Below, in pieces: positions 17,399 through 27,415 of a stretch of DNA of 64,000 bases. Positions within the stretch are counted from its first letter, which is position 1. Every line of letters starts with the position of its first letter. The position numbers and the translations under genes were made by a program. Source of the stretch: Alteriqipengyuania abyssalis (lineage in GTDB: Bacteria; Pseudomonadota; Alphaproteobacteria; Sphingomonadales; Sphingomonadaceae); NCBI RefSeq assembly GCF_019857185.1, contig NZ_JAHWXP010000001.1, positions 558,001 through 622,000 of the forward strand, read 5' to 3'. Under the pieces are notes generated by a model that ran no database searches, was not told the origin of the DNA, and was given only the letters and a program-made list of their open reading frames with translations.

Positions 17399-18165
17399 TG
17401 ATGAGCGAGGGCAAGCGACATTCCCGATGGCTGCGTGGCGTCATTCGCGTGCTGAGGCCGCTCGCCAGCCTCGGCACCGACCGGCGCGTGCTCGCGATCC
17501 TGATCCTGCTGGCGCTGTTCGTCGGCGGGCGGGTATGGCTTGCGGAGAACCCGGGAAGCAATCCGTGGGCCCCGCTCGACCTGCGCGACGAGCCGGGTTG
17601 GGCCACCCGCTCGAAGATCGCGGCGCTGCGGGACGACCCGGCGCAATGTCGCGCGGTGCTGGAGCGCAGCGAAGTTGCCTTTACCGCGCTGGAGTCGCTG
17701 GGCGAGGCGCCATGCCTTCGCGCCAACCGCACACGGCTCGATGACTTTCCCTACGCGGGTGACCGGCCCGACACGACCTGCGCGACCGCCGCCGCGCTGG
17801 AAATCTGGCGGCATGACGCCGTGCAGCCCGCCGCACGAGACGTCTTCGGCCAAGAGGTTGCGCGGATCGAGCATTTCGGCAGCTTCAGCTGTCGGCGGAT
17901 GTACGGGCGCGAAGAAGGCCCGTGGAGCGAACATGCCACCGCCAACGCGATCGACATCGCGGGCTTCGTGCTGGCGGATGGGACGCGGATCGAGGTGGTC
18001 AATGACTGGCAGGGGGAGGGCGACAAGGCCCGCTTTCTGCGCGAGGTCCGCGATGGTGCGTGCCGAGCCTTCGGCACCGTCCTCTCACCCGATTACAACG
18101 AGGCGCACCGCGACCACTTTCACCTCGATCAGGCGGCGCGTGGGTTAGGCGGGGTGTGTCGCTGA
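17398..18165 (+). CDS. Extensin-like C-terminal domain protein
   Basis: A 255-residue protein with one N-terminal membrane helix (about residues 30-47, VLAILILLALFVGG) and a periplasmic extensin-like C-terminal domain. The motifs HATANAIDIAGF and HRDHFHLD resemble the zinc-binding His/Asp pattern of M15/LAS peptidases, so a peptidoglycan-related role is plausible though unproven in this family. Several cysteines may form disulfides. The start is ambiguous: TTG 17395, ATG 17398 or ATG 17401; 17398 is chosen because it overlaps the dnaE2 stop by one base. Function in the SOS response is not implied; read-through from dnaE2 is possible. Confidence 0.85.
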   Translation: MMSEGKRHSRWLRGVIRVLRPLASLGTDRRVLAILILLALFVGGRVWLAENPGSNPWAPLDLRDEPGWATRSKIAALRDDPAQCRAVLERSEVAFTALESLGEAPCLRANRTRLDDFPYAGDRPDTTCATAAALEIWRHDAVQPAARDVFGQEVARIEHFGSFSCRRMYGREEGPWSEHATANAIDIAGFVLADGTRIEVVNDWQGEGDKARFLREVRDGACRAFGTVLSPDYNEAHRDHFHLDQAARGLGGVCR

Positions 18166-18219
18166 ATCGCTACCCGATCCCGCCGTCGTGCTAGCACTCA
18201 TTACCTATCGGGTGGATAT

Positions 18220-18762
18220 CTAACGCTTCTCAATCTCTTGTGCGATCTCGTCCAGCGCGATCAAATGTGCGAGTGGGATTTCGATTACGATCTGCCTGCC
18301 GTCGCGCGAGTAAAAACTGAACCATTTCTTATCCCTGGCGCCCCCGTACACCTGATCGCGGGTGAGCTTGACGCCCACCAATTCGTTCCGGTCGCACATC
18401 GCCCCGCTGCAATTCGTACTGGATCGGTCCAGCGTTGTCAGTCGCTGGCGCGGGATGTAGCCGTAGTCCATCTCGTTGAAATCGGCCCAGGAAGAAGCCC
18501 GGTATGTCGCTTCCACGACCAGAAAATAGGCCGTAGGTTCCTCCGCATATCGACGGACGGTCAAACGGCCGGTGACCTTATGGGTCACCATCTTGACCTT
18601 GATCTCCGGGGCCACGAATTCGTGGTTCCCATCGCTAAAATCCGGCGTGAAACGGATTTCCGTACCGTTAGCGGCTTCCATCGGGAGGGAGGCCTGGCTC
18701 GCGGCCGGAGAGGACAAGCCGATACTCGCCAAAATCAACATGCCAAGAAGAAGCTTCTTCAT
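18220..18762 (-). CDS. Exported protein of unknown function
   Basis: A 180-residue protein with a clear signal peptide (MKKLLLGMLILASIGLSS, cleavage likely after ASQA), so it is periplasmic. No domain is recognised. Two cysteines (NCSGAMCD) are close together, and the C-terminal half ends in an acidic/basic helix. Base composition is noticeably less GC-rich than the neighbours (roughly mid-50s per cent by eye), hinting at different ancestry. It is convergent with the extensin-like gene and lies downstream of phoB, 120 bp away. Confidence 0.7.
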   Translation of the reverse strand: MKKLLLGMLILASIGLSSPAASQASLPMEAANGTEIRFTPDFSDGNHEFVAPEIKVKMVTHKVTGRLTVRRYAEEPTAYFLVVEATYRASSWADFNEMDYGYIPRQRLTTLDRSSTNCSGAMCDRNELVGVKLTRDQVYGGARDKKWFSFYSRDGRQIVIEIPLAHLIALDEIAQEIEKR

Positions 18763-18882
18763 CTGTCACCCCCGCGCAGAGCGTATCGTTCGGCTCTGCA
18801 TTACGTGCAGCCACGATCACCGTCGAAGCAATTCGACGCGTTCTCTTGGGCTCGGCAAGATAGCTGCCAGCTTAACCGTCGG

Positions 18883-19572
18883 TCAAACCGCCTCAAGCGC
18901 GTATCCGGCGGAGCGGACCGTGCGGATCGGGTCGCTCGCGCCTTCGAGCTCCAGCGCCTTGCGGAGCCGCCGGATATGCACATCGACCGTGCGCAACTCG
19001 ATATCGCTGCCCGTGCCCCATACGCCGTCGAGGAGCTGCCCTCGGCTGAACACACGACCCGGGCTCTCCATGAAGAACTTGAGCAGGCGATACTCGGTCG
19101 GCCCCAATTGCAGGTTGCGCCCGCGCCGCTCGACCTTGTGCGCAACGGGATCGAGCTTGATATCTCCGACCTCGATCGTTTCACCTGCGAGGGCAGGGCG
19201 GATGCGACGCATCACCGCAGCAACCCGGGCGAGCAGTTCGCGGGGGCTGAACGGCTTGGTCAGGTAGTCGTCCGCGCCGGTTTCCAGCCCTCGGACCCGG
19301 TCATCCTCCGCCTCGCGCGCGGTCAGCATGATGATCGGGACGTGTGCGGTCCCTTTGTCGCGGCGCAGGCGGCGACAGACCTCGATCCCGCTGGTCCCCT
19401 CGATCATCCAGTCGAGGATGATCAGGTCGGGCACGTCCTCGCTCGCCATCAGCAGGGCTTCGTCGCCATCGGCGGTTACGCGGACCTGATAGCCCTCGTT
19501 GGCGAACCGGAATTCGAGCAGCTCGGCCAGGGCCGGGTCGTCTTCGACAAGGATCAGCTTGGCAGAAGGCAC
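18883..19572 (-). CDS. phoB: Phosphate regulon response regulator PhoB
   Basis: The DNA-binding response regulator that turns on phosphate-starvation genes. The 229-residue protein has a receiver domain with acidic pocket EDD (10-12), phosphoacceptor D54 (IILDWM) and K106 (LTKPF), and an OmpR/PhoB-type winged helix (residues about 130-229; GPTEYRLLKFFMESPGRVFSR). It is the last gene of the phoR-pst-phoU-phoB cluster, 55 bp after phoU. Transcription is probably autoactivated through the Pho box before pstC. Confidence 0.96.
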   Translation of the reverse strand: MPSAKLILVEDDPALAELLEFRFANEGYQVRVTADGDEALLMASEDVPDLIILDWMIEGTSGIEVCRRLRRDKGTAHVPIIMLTAREAEDDRVRGLETGADDYLTKPFSPRELLARVAAVMRRIRPALAGETIEVGDIKLDPVAHKVERRGRNLQLGPTEYRLLKFFMESPGRVFSRGQLLDGVWGTGSDIELRTVDVHIRRLRKALELEGASDPIRTVRSAGYALEAV

Positions 19573-19627
19573 TGGGTGTCTCGCTAATATGCGGCTGATT
19601 TGCCTGTTACGGCGGACCAGCCGTGGG

Positions 19628-20302
19628 TCAATTCTCTTCTTCGTCGAGCGGATAATCGCCGGTCGCGGCGAAATAGACCATCTCGGCCACGTTGGTCGCG
19701 TGGTCGCCGATACGCTCTATATTGCGGGCCACGAACAGCAGCTGCGCCGCGCTCGAAATGGTCGCAGGATTTTCAACCATGTGGCTGACAAGATTGCGGA
19801 AAATGGAATTGTAGAAGGCGTCCACCTTCTTGTCCTGCGCGATCACTTCGCGGGCCAGCGCGGCATCGCGCGCGGCATAGGCGGTCAGCACATCGTGCAC
19901 CATCTCCGCCGCGACGTCGGCCATCGCGGGCAGCAGGGTGAGCGGTTCGAACCGCGTGCGCCCTTCGATCCGCCCGACGCGCTTGGCGATGTTCTTGGCA
20001 TAATCGCCGATCCGTTCGACCACGCCGGCGATCTTCAGGGCGGCGATCACTTCGCGCAAATCGTCCGCCATCGGAGCGCGCAGGGCGATGATCTTCACCG
20101 CGAGCCGGTCGACCTCGCTTTCCAGCGCATCCAGCTTGCGGTCGTCCGCGACGATCCTCTCGGCCAAGACCTCGTCCCCGCGGATCAGCGCGTCGAGCGC
20201 GCCTTCCAGAGCGGTTTCAGCCAGGCCGCCCATCTCCGTGATGAGCCCGCGCAGCCGGGTGATGTCCTCATCGAAGGCTTTGACTGTGTGTTCCGAGATC
20301 AT
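19628..20302 (-). CDS. phoU: Phosphate transport system regulator PhoU
   Basis: PhoU links the Pst transporter to the PhoR kinase and dampens signalling when phosphate is plentiful. The 224-residue protein is made of two PhoU repeats of three helices ([15 protein letters not shown] in the first, [15 protein letters not shown] in the second), the metal-binding E(D)xxxD-type motifs of the family. The start at 20302 overlaps the pstB stop by four bases (ATGA), which fixes it; the frame continues upstream but only inside pstB. Confidence 0.96.
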   Translation of the reverse strand: MISEHTVKAFDEDITRLRGLITEMGGLAETALEGALDALIRGDEVLAERIVADDRKLDALESEVDRLAVKIIALRAPMADDLREVIAALKIAGVVERIGDYAKNIAKRVGRIEGRTRFEPLTLLPAMADVAAEMVHDVLTAYAARDAALAREVIAQDKKVDAFYNSIFRNLVSHMVENPATISSAAQLLFVARNIERIGDHATNVAEMVYFAATGDYPLDEEEN

Positions 20303-21087
20303 CCGTAGCGTCCGGTGATATAGTCTTTGGTTCGTTCTTCGAGCGGATTGGTAAAGATCTGGTCCGTCGGACCATATTCTACCATCTTGCCGAGGTGGAA
20401 AAAGGCGGTCCGCTGCGAAACGCGCGCCGCCTGCTGCATCGAGTGGGTCACGATGACGATCGCGTAGCGGCCGGCCAGATCGTCGATCAGCTCCTCGATC
20501 TTGGCGGTCGCGATCGGGTCCAGCGCAGAAGCCGGTTCGTCCATCAGGATGACTTCGGGGTCGACCGCGATCGCCCGCGCGATGCATAGGCGCTGCTGCT
20601 GGCCACCGGAGAGCGCGGTACCCGACTCGCCCAGGCGATCCTTGACCTCGTTCCACAGACCGGCGCGCTGCAGCGAGCGTTCGACGATCTCGTCCAGCTC
20701 GCCCTTGCTTTCCGCCAGACCGTGAATCTTGGGGCCGTAGGCGATGTTTTCGTAAATCGACTTGGGGAAGGGGTTGGGCTTCTGGAACACCATCCCGACC
20801 CGGGCACGCAGCTGAACAACATCCATGCCGCTGGAATAGATGTCTTCGCCGTCGAGCTCGATCTGACCCTCGACGCGGGCCGAAGGGATCGTGTCGTTCA
20901 TGCGGTTAAGTGTGCGCAGGAAGGTCGACTTTCCGCAACCCGACGGCCCGATAAAGGCGGTGACGAACTTCGTCGGGATGTCGATCGACACATCGTCGAT
21001 CGCCTTCTTGTCACCATAGAAGACCGAGACGTCGCTTGCGCGCATCTTGGGCTCGGCCTTGTCGTCCATGTCGTGGATTACGGTCAC
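20299..21087 (-). CDS. pstB: Phosphate ABC transporter ATP-binding protein PstB
   Basis: The ATPase of the high-affinity phosphate importer. The 262-residue protein carries Walker A GPSGCGKS, the ABC signature LSGGQQQR, Walker [13 protein letters not shown] and the switch histidine (VTHSMQQA). The GTG start at 21087 overlaps the pstA stop as GTGA; an internal ATG (MDDKAEP) six codons later is a possible alternative. It overlaps phoU by four bases, so pstA, pstB and phoU are translationally coupled. Confidence 0.97.
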   Translation of the reverse strand: MTVIHDMDDKAEPKMRASDVSVFYGDKKAIDDVSIDIPTKFVTAFIGPSGCGKSTFLRTLNRMNDTIPSARVEGQIELDGEDIYSSGMDVVQLRARVGMVFQKPNPFPKSIYENIAYGPKIHGLAESKGELDEIVERSLQRAGLWNEVKDRLGESGTALSGGQQQRLCIARAIAVDPEVILMDEPASALDPIATAKIEELIDDLAGRYAIVIVTHSMQQAARVSQRTAFFHLGKMVEYGPTDQIFTNPLEERTKDYITGRYG

Positions 21088-22349
21088 CAGGTTTTCTCGA
21101 ACTTGTTGCGCAGATAGATGGCGAGGGCATTCATCACCAGCAGGAACAGCAGTAGCACGATAATCGCCGCGCTGGTCCTTTCGATGAAGCCGCGGTCGAT
21201 TTCATCCGACCACAGGAAGATTTGCACCGGCAGCACCGTGGCGGGCGAGGTGAAGCCATCGGGCGGGGTGGCGACGAAGGCGCGCATCCCGATCAGCAGC
21301 AGCGGGGCGGTCTCGCCCAGCGCACGCGCCATGCCGATGATGGTGCCGGTGAGAATGCCGGGCAGGGCGAGCGGCAGCACGTGATGGAACACCACCTGCA
21401 CAGGGCTTGCGCCGACCGCCAGCGCACCGTCGCGGATCGAGGGCGGCACCGCCTTGATCGCGTTGCGTCCCGAAATGACGATCACCGGCATCGTCATCAG
21501 CGCCAGCGTCATCCCCCCGACCAGCGGGGCGGATCGCATATTGGGGAAGATCCACAGGAACACCGCAAGACCGAGCAGCCCGAAGATGATCGACGGGACC
21601 GCCGCGAGGTTGTTGATCGACACCTCGATAATGTCGGTCCAGCGGTTCTTGGGCGCGTATTCTTCCAGATAGAGCGCAGAGAGCACGCCGATCGGGAAAG
21701 CGAGCGCGAGGGTCACGATCATGGTCAGGATCGATCCCTTGAGCGCGCCCCACACGCCGACCTGTTGCGGGTCGGTCGCGTCGGAGCGGGTCAGGAAGCC
21801 CCAGTCGAAACGCTTTTCCAGATAGCCCTCGCGTTCAAGCTGGGCGGCCAGCGCCTGCATTTCGGGCGAGCCTTCGCCGTCCATTCCGCTTGCCAGATCG
21901 CCGCTCGCCGGCAGCCAGAAGGTCTCCTGCCCGCGCAGCATGGCAGGGTCGGCGCGCAGATCCTCGGCAACCTCGCGCCAGGCGTCCTGGCTGAGCTGTT
22001 CGGCACCCGCTGCGCCCATGCGCTGTTCGGCGGCAAAGGAGACGATCTCGGGCAGGCCCTGCATTTCGAGCGTCTGCACCGCACCGGGCTGGCTGAGTGA
22101 GGCGGCGTCTCCGGCGAGGCCCGATTTAGCAAAGTCGATCTGCACCTGCAGCTCGGCACGCTGGAAGCCGCCGACACCGTTGATGGTCATGTTGCCGAGC
22201 AGCACGAACAGGATCGCGATCGACACGATGATCGCAAACAGGCCGAACAGCTTGAACCGCCGTTCCTGCGCGTAGCGCTGCTTCAGGCGCTTTTCGAACG
22301 CCGCGCTGCGGGTCGGCCGGCGCGCTTCGGTATCTGCGGGACTGGTCAT
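21084..22349 (-). CDS. pstA: Phosphate ABC transporter permease PstA, long form
   Basis: One of two inner-membrane channel subunits of the phosphate importer. At 421 residues it is about 125 longer than the enterobacterial protein. The extra part is an N-terminal helix (about 35-55) followed by a large periplasmic region (about 60-190), as in the DUF3333-containing PstA of alphaproteobacteria. The typical permease core with the ATPase-contacting loop ([22 protein letters not shown]) follows. Its ATG shares one base with the pstC stop (TAATG). Confidence 0.95.
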   Translation of the reverse strand: MTSPADTEARRPTRSAAFEKRLKQRYAQERRFKLFGLFAIIVSIAILFVLLGNMTINGVGGFQRAELQVQIDFAKSGLAGDAASLSQPGAVQTLEMQGLPEIVSFAAEQRMGAAGAEQLSQDAWREVAEDLRADPAMLRGQETFWLPASGDLASGMDGEGSPEMQALAAQLEREGYLEKRFDWGFLTRSDATDPQQVGVWGALKGSILTMIVTLALAFPIGVLSALYLEEYAPKNRWTDIIEVSINNLAAVPSIIFGLLGLAVFLWIFPNMRSAPLVGGMTLALMTMPVIVISGRNAIKAVPPSIRDGALAVGASPVQVVFHHVLPLALPGILTGTIIGMARALGETAPLLLIGMRAFVATPPDGFTSPATVLPVQIFLWSDEIDRGFIERTSAAIIVLLLFLLVMNALAIYLRNKFEKTW

Positions 22350-23734
22350 TATTCGTACGCCTCCCGGAAGCGCTTCACGACGCGCAGGGCGATGAAGTTG
22401 AGCAGCAGGGTGACCATGAACAGCACGAAGCCGAGCGCAAAGGCGCTGAGCGTTGCCGGATGGTCGAAACTGCCTTCGCCGGTCAGCAGGGCGACGATCT
22501 GCACCGTCACGGTGGTCATCGCTTCCAGCGGATTGGCGGTAAGATTGGCGGCGGTGGAAGCGGCCATCACCACGATCATGGTTTCACCGATCGCGCGGCT
22601 GACGGCCAGCATGACGCCGCCGACAATGCCCGGCAGCGCGGCGGGGATGAGGACCTTCTTGATCGTTTCGGATTTGGTCGCGCCCATGGCCAAGCTGCCA
22701 TCGCGCATCGATCCGGGTACGGCCGCGATACTGTCATCTGCCATCGAGGATACGAAGGGGATGATCATCACCCCCATCACCAGCCCTGCGGCGAGCGCGC
22801 TTTCGGAGGACGCGTTTTGAATACCCACCGCCTGCGCAGCATCGCGGATCGCCGGGGCGACCGTGAGCGCGGCGAAATAGCCGTAGACGACGGTCGGCAC
22901 GCCCGCGAGAATTTCGAGAGCGGGCTTGATGATCTTGCGCCAGCGAGAGCTGGCATATTGGGTCAGGTAGATCGCGCTCATCATGCCCAGCGGGATGGCC
23001 ACGATCATGGCGATAATCGCGCCGATGAAGATCGTGCCCCAGAACAGGGGGATCGCCCCATAGCGGTCGCCCTGCGGTGCCGCCGGATTGGACATGGGAT
23101 CCGGGTTCCAGCTCAGCCCGAACAGGAAATCGACGGGGGAGACCATGCCGAAGAAACGGATCGTCTCGAACACCAGGCTGGCGAGGATGCCGAAGGTGGT
23201 CAGGATCGCGACCAGCGAGGCAAGCAGCAGCACGCCCATCACGGCGCGTTCCACCTTCACCCGGGCGGTGAAGGCGGGCCGCACCCGGGTGAACGCCCAC
23301 AGTCCCAAAATGACCGCCAGCGCCAGTGCGAAGCCGAAGCCGACCAGCGTGTAGAAGCGCGAAGCCTCGCGAAACGGTTCGACCAGGGCGGCAGCGTCGG
23401 GATTGAACACGCCCGCCGCTTGACCGTAGGCGACCGCGCGCGCTTCGGCGAGCATCGACTGACGCTGGAAACCGAAGGTGGGCAGGCTCTGGCCCGCAGG
23501 CGTTGCGGGCACCCACTGGTCGACCAGAATGGGCGAGAGGATGCTCCAGAACACGGCGAACAGGGCGAGCGGCACCGCTACCCAGATCGCCACGTACCAC
23601 GCGTGATAGCCGGGTCGCGATACGATCCGCGGCGCATCCTTGTCGCGGCTGAAGGCACGGGCCTTCGCGCGCCCCGCGAGCCAGCCGGCCAGCCCGAGGC
23701 CGATCGCAAGCAGGAAGAGAAAGACGGGTGACAT
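22349..23734 (-). CDS. pstC: Phosphate ABC transporter permease PstC, long form
   Basis: The second channel subunit of the phosphate importer, 461 residues, again longer than the enterobacterial protein because of an N-terminal region with extra helices before the core. The ATPase-contacting loop is SMADDSIAAVPGSMRDGSLAMG. The start is placed at 23734 (MSPVFLFLLAIG), with AAGGGG about 11 bases upstream; an alternative ATG at 23788 has its GG-rich site touching the codon. It is the first gene after the Pho box. No periplasmic phosphate-binding protein gene (pstS) is present in this cluster. Confidence 0.95.
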   Translation of the reverse strand: MSPVFLFLLAIGLGLAGWLAGRAKARAFSRDKDAPRIVSRPGYHAWYVAIWVAVPLALFAVFWSILSPILVDQWVPATPAGQSLPTFGFQRQSMLAEARAVAYGQAAGVFNPDAAALVEPFREASRFYTLVGFGFALALAVILGLWAFTRVRPAFTARVKVERAVMGVLLLASLVAILTTFGILASLVFETIRFFGMVSPVDFLFGLSWNPDPMSNPAAPQGDRYGAIPLFWGTIFIGAIIAMIVAIPLGMMSAIYLTQYASSRWRKIIKPALEILAGVPTVVYGYFAALTVAPAIRDAAQAVGIQNASSESALAAGLVMGVMIIPFVSSMADDSIAAVPGSMRDGSLAMGATKSETIKKVLIPAALPGIVGGVMLAVSRAIGETMIVVMAASTAANLTANPLEAMTTVTVQIVALLTGEGSFDHPATLSAFALGFVLFMVTLLLNFIALRVVKRFREAYE

Positions 23735-23862
23735 GCGGTTGGCGGCCCCTTGAGTGGTGTTCGGAGATGCCGCCGCCAGCGCGATCATCCCCTTGTTTGA
23801 GAATCAGAAGCGAGTGAAATGCCGCGTGTCTAGCGGGCCCCGGCTCGCGTTGTTGAAACTAT

Positions 23863-23880
23863 GTGGCAGGGTTATGACAG
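23863..23880 (-). promoter_or_regulatory. Pho box for the pst-phoU-phoB operon
   Basis: On the minus strand CTGTCAT, four bases (AACC), CTGCCAC: two 7-bp direct repeats with the 4-bp spacing of the PhoB binding site, one mismatch from CTGTCAC. It begins inside the last codons of phoR and lies about 130 bp before pstC, in the right orientation. Confidence 0.7.
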
Positions 23881-25137
23881 TCTGTCCGGTTCGTCTGAAA
23901 TTGAGTCCGGCTGTGCCGTTCGGGCAAACCGTTCCAGCACCGCATCGGGTGCCGGACGGCTCTTGCCCAGCCGCGGCAGGCGCACGGTGACGATGGTGCC
24001 GCGACCCACTTCGCTATCGATGTCGAGCCGCCCGTGATGGCGCTCGACGATATGCTTGACGATTGCGAGGCCCAGTCCAGTGCCGCCGGACTGGCGGCTG
24101 CGGCCTGGATCGGTGCGATAGAAGCGCCGCGTCAGATGCGGCAGGTGCTCCGCTTCGATTCCGTCGCCGCGATCTTCCACCTCAAGCTTGGCTTCGCCCA
24201 GCGCCGATTCGCTCAACCGGACGGTGACCGGAGTGCCCTCGCGCCCGTATTTGAGCGCGTTGTCTACCAGATTGCGGACCAACTGCTCCAGCTGCTGCGG
24301 ATCGCCAAGAACTTCGAACTCCTCGCTCGCCTCGAAAGCCAGTCGCTCGATTCGGTTGGGCCCGGCACCCTCGCGTGCGGCACGTTCGACCAGCGCGTTG
24401 AGCGGCACGGGCTGCTCTGGGCGATCGTGCTTTTCCGCTTCCACCCGCGAGAGAGACATGAGGTCGCTGACGAGATTCTGCAGCCGCTGCGCCTCGCGGT
24501 GGATGGTGTCGAGGAACTTGCGCGCGGTCGCTTGGTCGATGTCCTCCGGGTTTTCGCTCAGGGTTTCGACATAGCCGATGATCGAGGACAGCGGGGTGCG
24601 CAGTTCGTGGCTGGCATTGGCGACGAAATCGGTATGCGCGCGACTGATATCGGATTCGGCAGTCTTGGATACCAGCTCGACCACGCTCGAGCGGTCGTCG
24701 ATTGCATAACGGCTGACCCGCCACACGTCCTTGCGGCGGACCAGCCCGGTGACGATCGCTTCGCCGTGATCTTCGGAATCGAGCAGCGCGATCGCGCGCG
24801 GGTGACGCAGCGCGACCCGGATATCCTGCCCGACGACATGATGGCCGAGCAGCTTGCGGGCGGAGCCATTGGCAATCACCACGCGCTTGCGGTCGACCAG
24901 CAGCAGCGGGGAATAGGCGTTCTCGATCATCTCCGCGAGCCGGGCGCGCGAAATCCCCTCCGGTCGCGGATCGGGCTCTGCTCGCTGTTCGTCGGGCTGG
25001 GTGATCCACAGGGTCAGCGTCCAGACAAGCCAGACCGCCAGTGCATAGCCAACGCCGATCCCGGCCAGCATCAGCAGGAAGACGCTGCAGGTGGCGATGA
25101 TTACACCGGCCCAGGGGAATGTGAGCGGCTTGTGCAT
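23872..25137 (-). CDS. phoR: Phosphate regulon sensor histidine kinase PhoR
   Basis: The membrane kinase that phosphorylates PhoB when phosphate is scarce. The 421-residue protein has two adjacent N-terminal membrane segments (about residues 10-46), a PAS domain (about 70-160, SPLLLVDRKRVVIANGSA), the HisKA dimerisation domain with phospho-acceptor H177 (ASHELRTPLSS) and a HATPase domain with N box DNALKYG and G box GGTGLGLAIV. The start at 25137 (MHKPLTF) is chosen because residues further upstream are not PhoR-like. pstC begins 137 bp downstream, after a Pho box that overlaps the phoR stop. Confidence 0.93.
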   Translation of the reverse strand: MHKPLTFPWAGVIIATCSVFLLMLAGIGVGYALAVWLVWTLTLWITQPDEQRAEPDPRPEGISRARLAEMIENAYSPLLLVDRKRVVIANGSARKLLGHHVVGQDIRVALRHPRAIALLDSEDHGEAIVTGLVRRKDVWRVSRYAIDDRSSVVELVSKTAESDISRAHTDFVANASHELRTPLSSIIGYVETLSENPEDIDQATARKFLDTIHREAQRLQNLVSDLMSLSRVEAEKHDRPEQPVPLNALVERAAREGAGPNRIERLAFEASEEFEVLGDPQQLEQLVRNLVDNALKYGREGTPVTVRLSESALGEAKLEVEDRGDGIEAEHLPHLTRRFYRTDPGRSRQSGGTGLGLAIVKHIVERHHGRLDIDSEVGRGTIVTVRLPRLGKSRPAPDAVLERFARTAQPDSISDEPDRLS

Positions 25138-25338
25138 GGCGGCCTGCCTAGGGTGATTTGTCGGCCTGCGCCAGAGCGCGGGCACGGACGCGGAGTTGGC
25201 TTGGGGAAAATTCGGTTCGCGCCATGCAAGAGCACGGCCGCAGATGCCCAGCACGCAGCCTCGCCTGGCCCCAGAAGGGGAGTTGAAGTCTGTCTGTCAT
25301 CGGGAGCAAAATCGCCGGCGATCATGCCAGCATCCGGA

Positions 25339-25413
25339 TGGTGACCCCTACGGGAATCGAACCCGTGTTTCAGCCGTGAAAGGGCCGCGTCCTAACCGCT
25401 AGACGAAGGGGCC
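25339..25413 (-). tRNA. tRNA-Glu (anticodon TTC)
   Basis: On the minus strand a complete cloverleaf: acceptor GGCCCCT pairs with AGGGGTC (one G-T pair), the anticodon loop is CTTTCAC with TTC at 25378-25380, and the T arm is CGGGTTCGAATCCCG. Discriminator A and an encoded CCA follow. Confidence 0.96.
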
Positions 25414-25532
25414 ACATCCGGAACTGCTTCTGGCGGAGCGGCGAAAAAGCCGGGGACCGCCGAAGCGAGCCGCGCATCTAGGGGCGTCGTTTGAAGCGGT
25501 CAAGCCCCGTCATTCGCAATTGTGCAGGTATT

Positions 25533-27335
25533 TTACGGTTCGATGAAAGCTGCGTCCTCGAGGTGCAATTCCGCACGCGGCGTATTGGCCCAGGTATCGA
25601 CCTTTGCGCGACCGGCGAGCCACATCCGCGTGCCCGGATGCGCGGCAAGCAAAGCCTGGCCCCAGTCGCTGTCTGCTGCGCGAAAAGCGATCGCCTTGAT
25701 CGAGCCGCCATCGCGCGATCCCGCAACCAGCCGCACATGATCGCTGCCGACCCGGTCGACCTTCACCAGATGCACAGGGCCGATTGCGATTCGCGGGCCG
25801 GGCCAGCCCATGCCGTAGGGACCGCCGCGCTCCAGCGTCTCGACCAGTTCGACCGTCAGCCCACGCGGGCCGAGCGAGAGGTCGAACCCGAGCGATGCCT
25901 CCGCGCTCGCGGCAGCGACCTGTCGTTCGAGCCGCGATTCGAGCCAGTCTGCAAACGCCTCGATCTTGTCCTCATGCACGGTCAGCCCGGCGGCCATCGC
26001 GTGTCCGCCGCCTGCCTCCAGCAGGCCTTCCTCGCGCGCGGCCATGATCGCCGCGCCAAGATCGACGCCGGGAATCGAGCGCCCCGATCCCTTGCCGACC
26101 CCGGTCTGACTGTCGCGCGCGATTACCAGTGAGGGGCGCCCGGTCTTTTCCTTGATTCGCCCTGCGACGATCCCGATCACGCCCGGGTGCCAGCCATCGC
26201 CATGGACGATTCGCACCGCCCGGTTGCCTTGCCCGGCCAGCTGCGCCTCACCCGCTTCCTGCACTTCCGCCTCGATCGCGCGCCGTTCCTCGTTCAGCTG
26301 CGATAGCTGGGCGGCGATCTGGGCGGCTTCTTCCGGGTCTTCGGTCGTCAGCAGGCGTACGCCGAGCGTCGATTCGCCCACGCGCCCGCCAGCATTGATT
26401 CGCGGGCCGAGCGCGAAGCCAAGATCGGACGAGATGGGTGCCCTGGTAAGGCGACTTGCATCGATCAGCGCGCTCATTCCAATATTGGCGCGCTTGGCCA
26501 TCACCTTGAGACCCTGCGACACGAACGCGCGGTTGAGGCCGTGGAGCGCGGCGACATCGGCAACCGTGCCCAGCGCCACCAGATCGAGCAGACCGCGCAG
26601 ATCCGGCTCCTTGCGGTCCTTGAAATAGCCGTGCGTCCGCAGCTTCCTCACCAGCGCGATCGCGACCAGGAAGGCAACGCCGACCGCGGCAAGGTGGCCG
26701 TGGGCCGCCGCCTCATCCGCCTCGTCGAGCCGATTGGGATTGACGAGGGCGAGGGCAGGCGGGCGCTCGGGCGAGCATTTGTGGTGGTCGATCACGATCA
26801 CCTCCACGCCCGCATTGCGCGCGGCGGCCAGCGCCTCGTGCGCCATCGCGCCGCAATCGACCGTGACCACCAGGCTCGATCCCTGTTCGCCCAGCTTGAC
26901 CAGCGCCTCTCCGCTGGGGCCGTAGCCTTCCAGCAGCCGGTCGGGGATGTAGTAGTCCGCTTCGTGCCCAAGCATGCCGAACAGGCGGATCAGCAGCGCA
27001 GCCGAAGTTGCGCCATCGACGTCGTAATCGCCGTAGATGGTTACTTTCTCGCGCGTCAGGATTGCCTGCGCGAGACGCTCTGCCGCCACCTCCATGTCCT
27101 GAAAGATCGAGGGGTCGGGGAGGAAGGCGGCAAGCTTCGGCTCGCGCTGGCGTTCCAGATCGTCGCGCGCGACGCCGCGTGCGAGCAGCAGCTGGGTCAG
27201 GATGTCGTCGCCAAGGCCGGCGGCCGGGCCGTCATACTGGTTCGGTCCTCCGCGCCAGCGCCAGCTGCGCCCGCCGAGCGAGCGCTCGACACCGCAGACG
27301 AGGGTGGCGTTGGAATTTGGAGCAGTGGTGGCCAT
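25533..27335 (-). CDS. recJ: Single-stranded-DNA-specific exonuclease RecJ
   Basis: A 5'-to-3' exonuclease for single-stranded DNA acting in RecF-pathway recombination and mismatch repair. The 600-residue protein has the DHH-family motifs GDYDVDGATS (metal-binding Asp), VTVDCGA, and VIDHHKC, then the DHHA1 domain with GGGHAMAAGLTV and a C-terminal OB-fold. The start at 27335 (MATTAPN) is preceded by GGAAG; eleven further upstream codons lack family similarity. It is divergent from the flavodoxin-like gene, 80 bp between starts. Confidence 0.96.
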   Translation of the reverse strand: MATTAPNSNATLVCGVERSLGGRSWRWRGGPNQYDGPAAGLGDDILTQLLLARGVARDDLERQREPKLAAFLPDPSIFQDMEVAAERLAQAILTREKVTIYGDYDVDGATSAALLIRLFGMLGHEADYYIPDRLLEGYGPSGEALVKLGEQGSSLVVTVDCGAMAHEALAAARNAGVEVIVIDHHKCSPERPPALALVNPNRLDEADEAAAHGHLAAVGVAFLVAIALVRKLRTHGYFKDRKEPDLRGLLDLVALGTVADVAALHGLNRAFVSQGLKVMAKRANIGMSALIDASRLTRAPISSDLGFALGPRINAGGRVGESTLGVRLLTTEDPEEAAQIAAQLSQLNEERRAIEAEVQEAGEAQLAGQGNRAVRIVHGDGWHPGVIGIVAGRIKEKTGRPSLVIARDSQTGVGKGSGRSIPGVDLGAAIMAAREEGLLEAGGGHAMAAGLTVHEDKIEAFADWLESRLERQVAAASAEASLGFDLSLGPRGLTVELVETLERGGPYGMGWPGPRIAIGPVHLVKVDRVGSDHVRLVAGSRDGGSIKAIAFRAADSDWGQALLAAHPGTRMWLAGRAKVDTWANTPRAELHLEDAAFIEP

Positions 27336-27415
27336 GGGGCTTCCTAGCGCGCCTTGCGGGTAGAACAAAGCGCGGCCCCGTTGACTTTCGACAGGGCGGG
27401 CGGAGGGTAGACACG

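Noticed and set aside
18180-18205. TAGCACTC half of a CIRCE/HrcA operator near 18189
   Set aside because: The inverted GAGTGCTA half is missing at the required spacing, and no chaperone gene follows.
20302-20656. Longer N-terminus for PhoU
   Set aside because: The extra residues are pstB read in another frame; the four-base ATGA overlap fixes the start at 20302.
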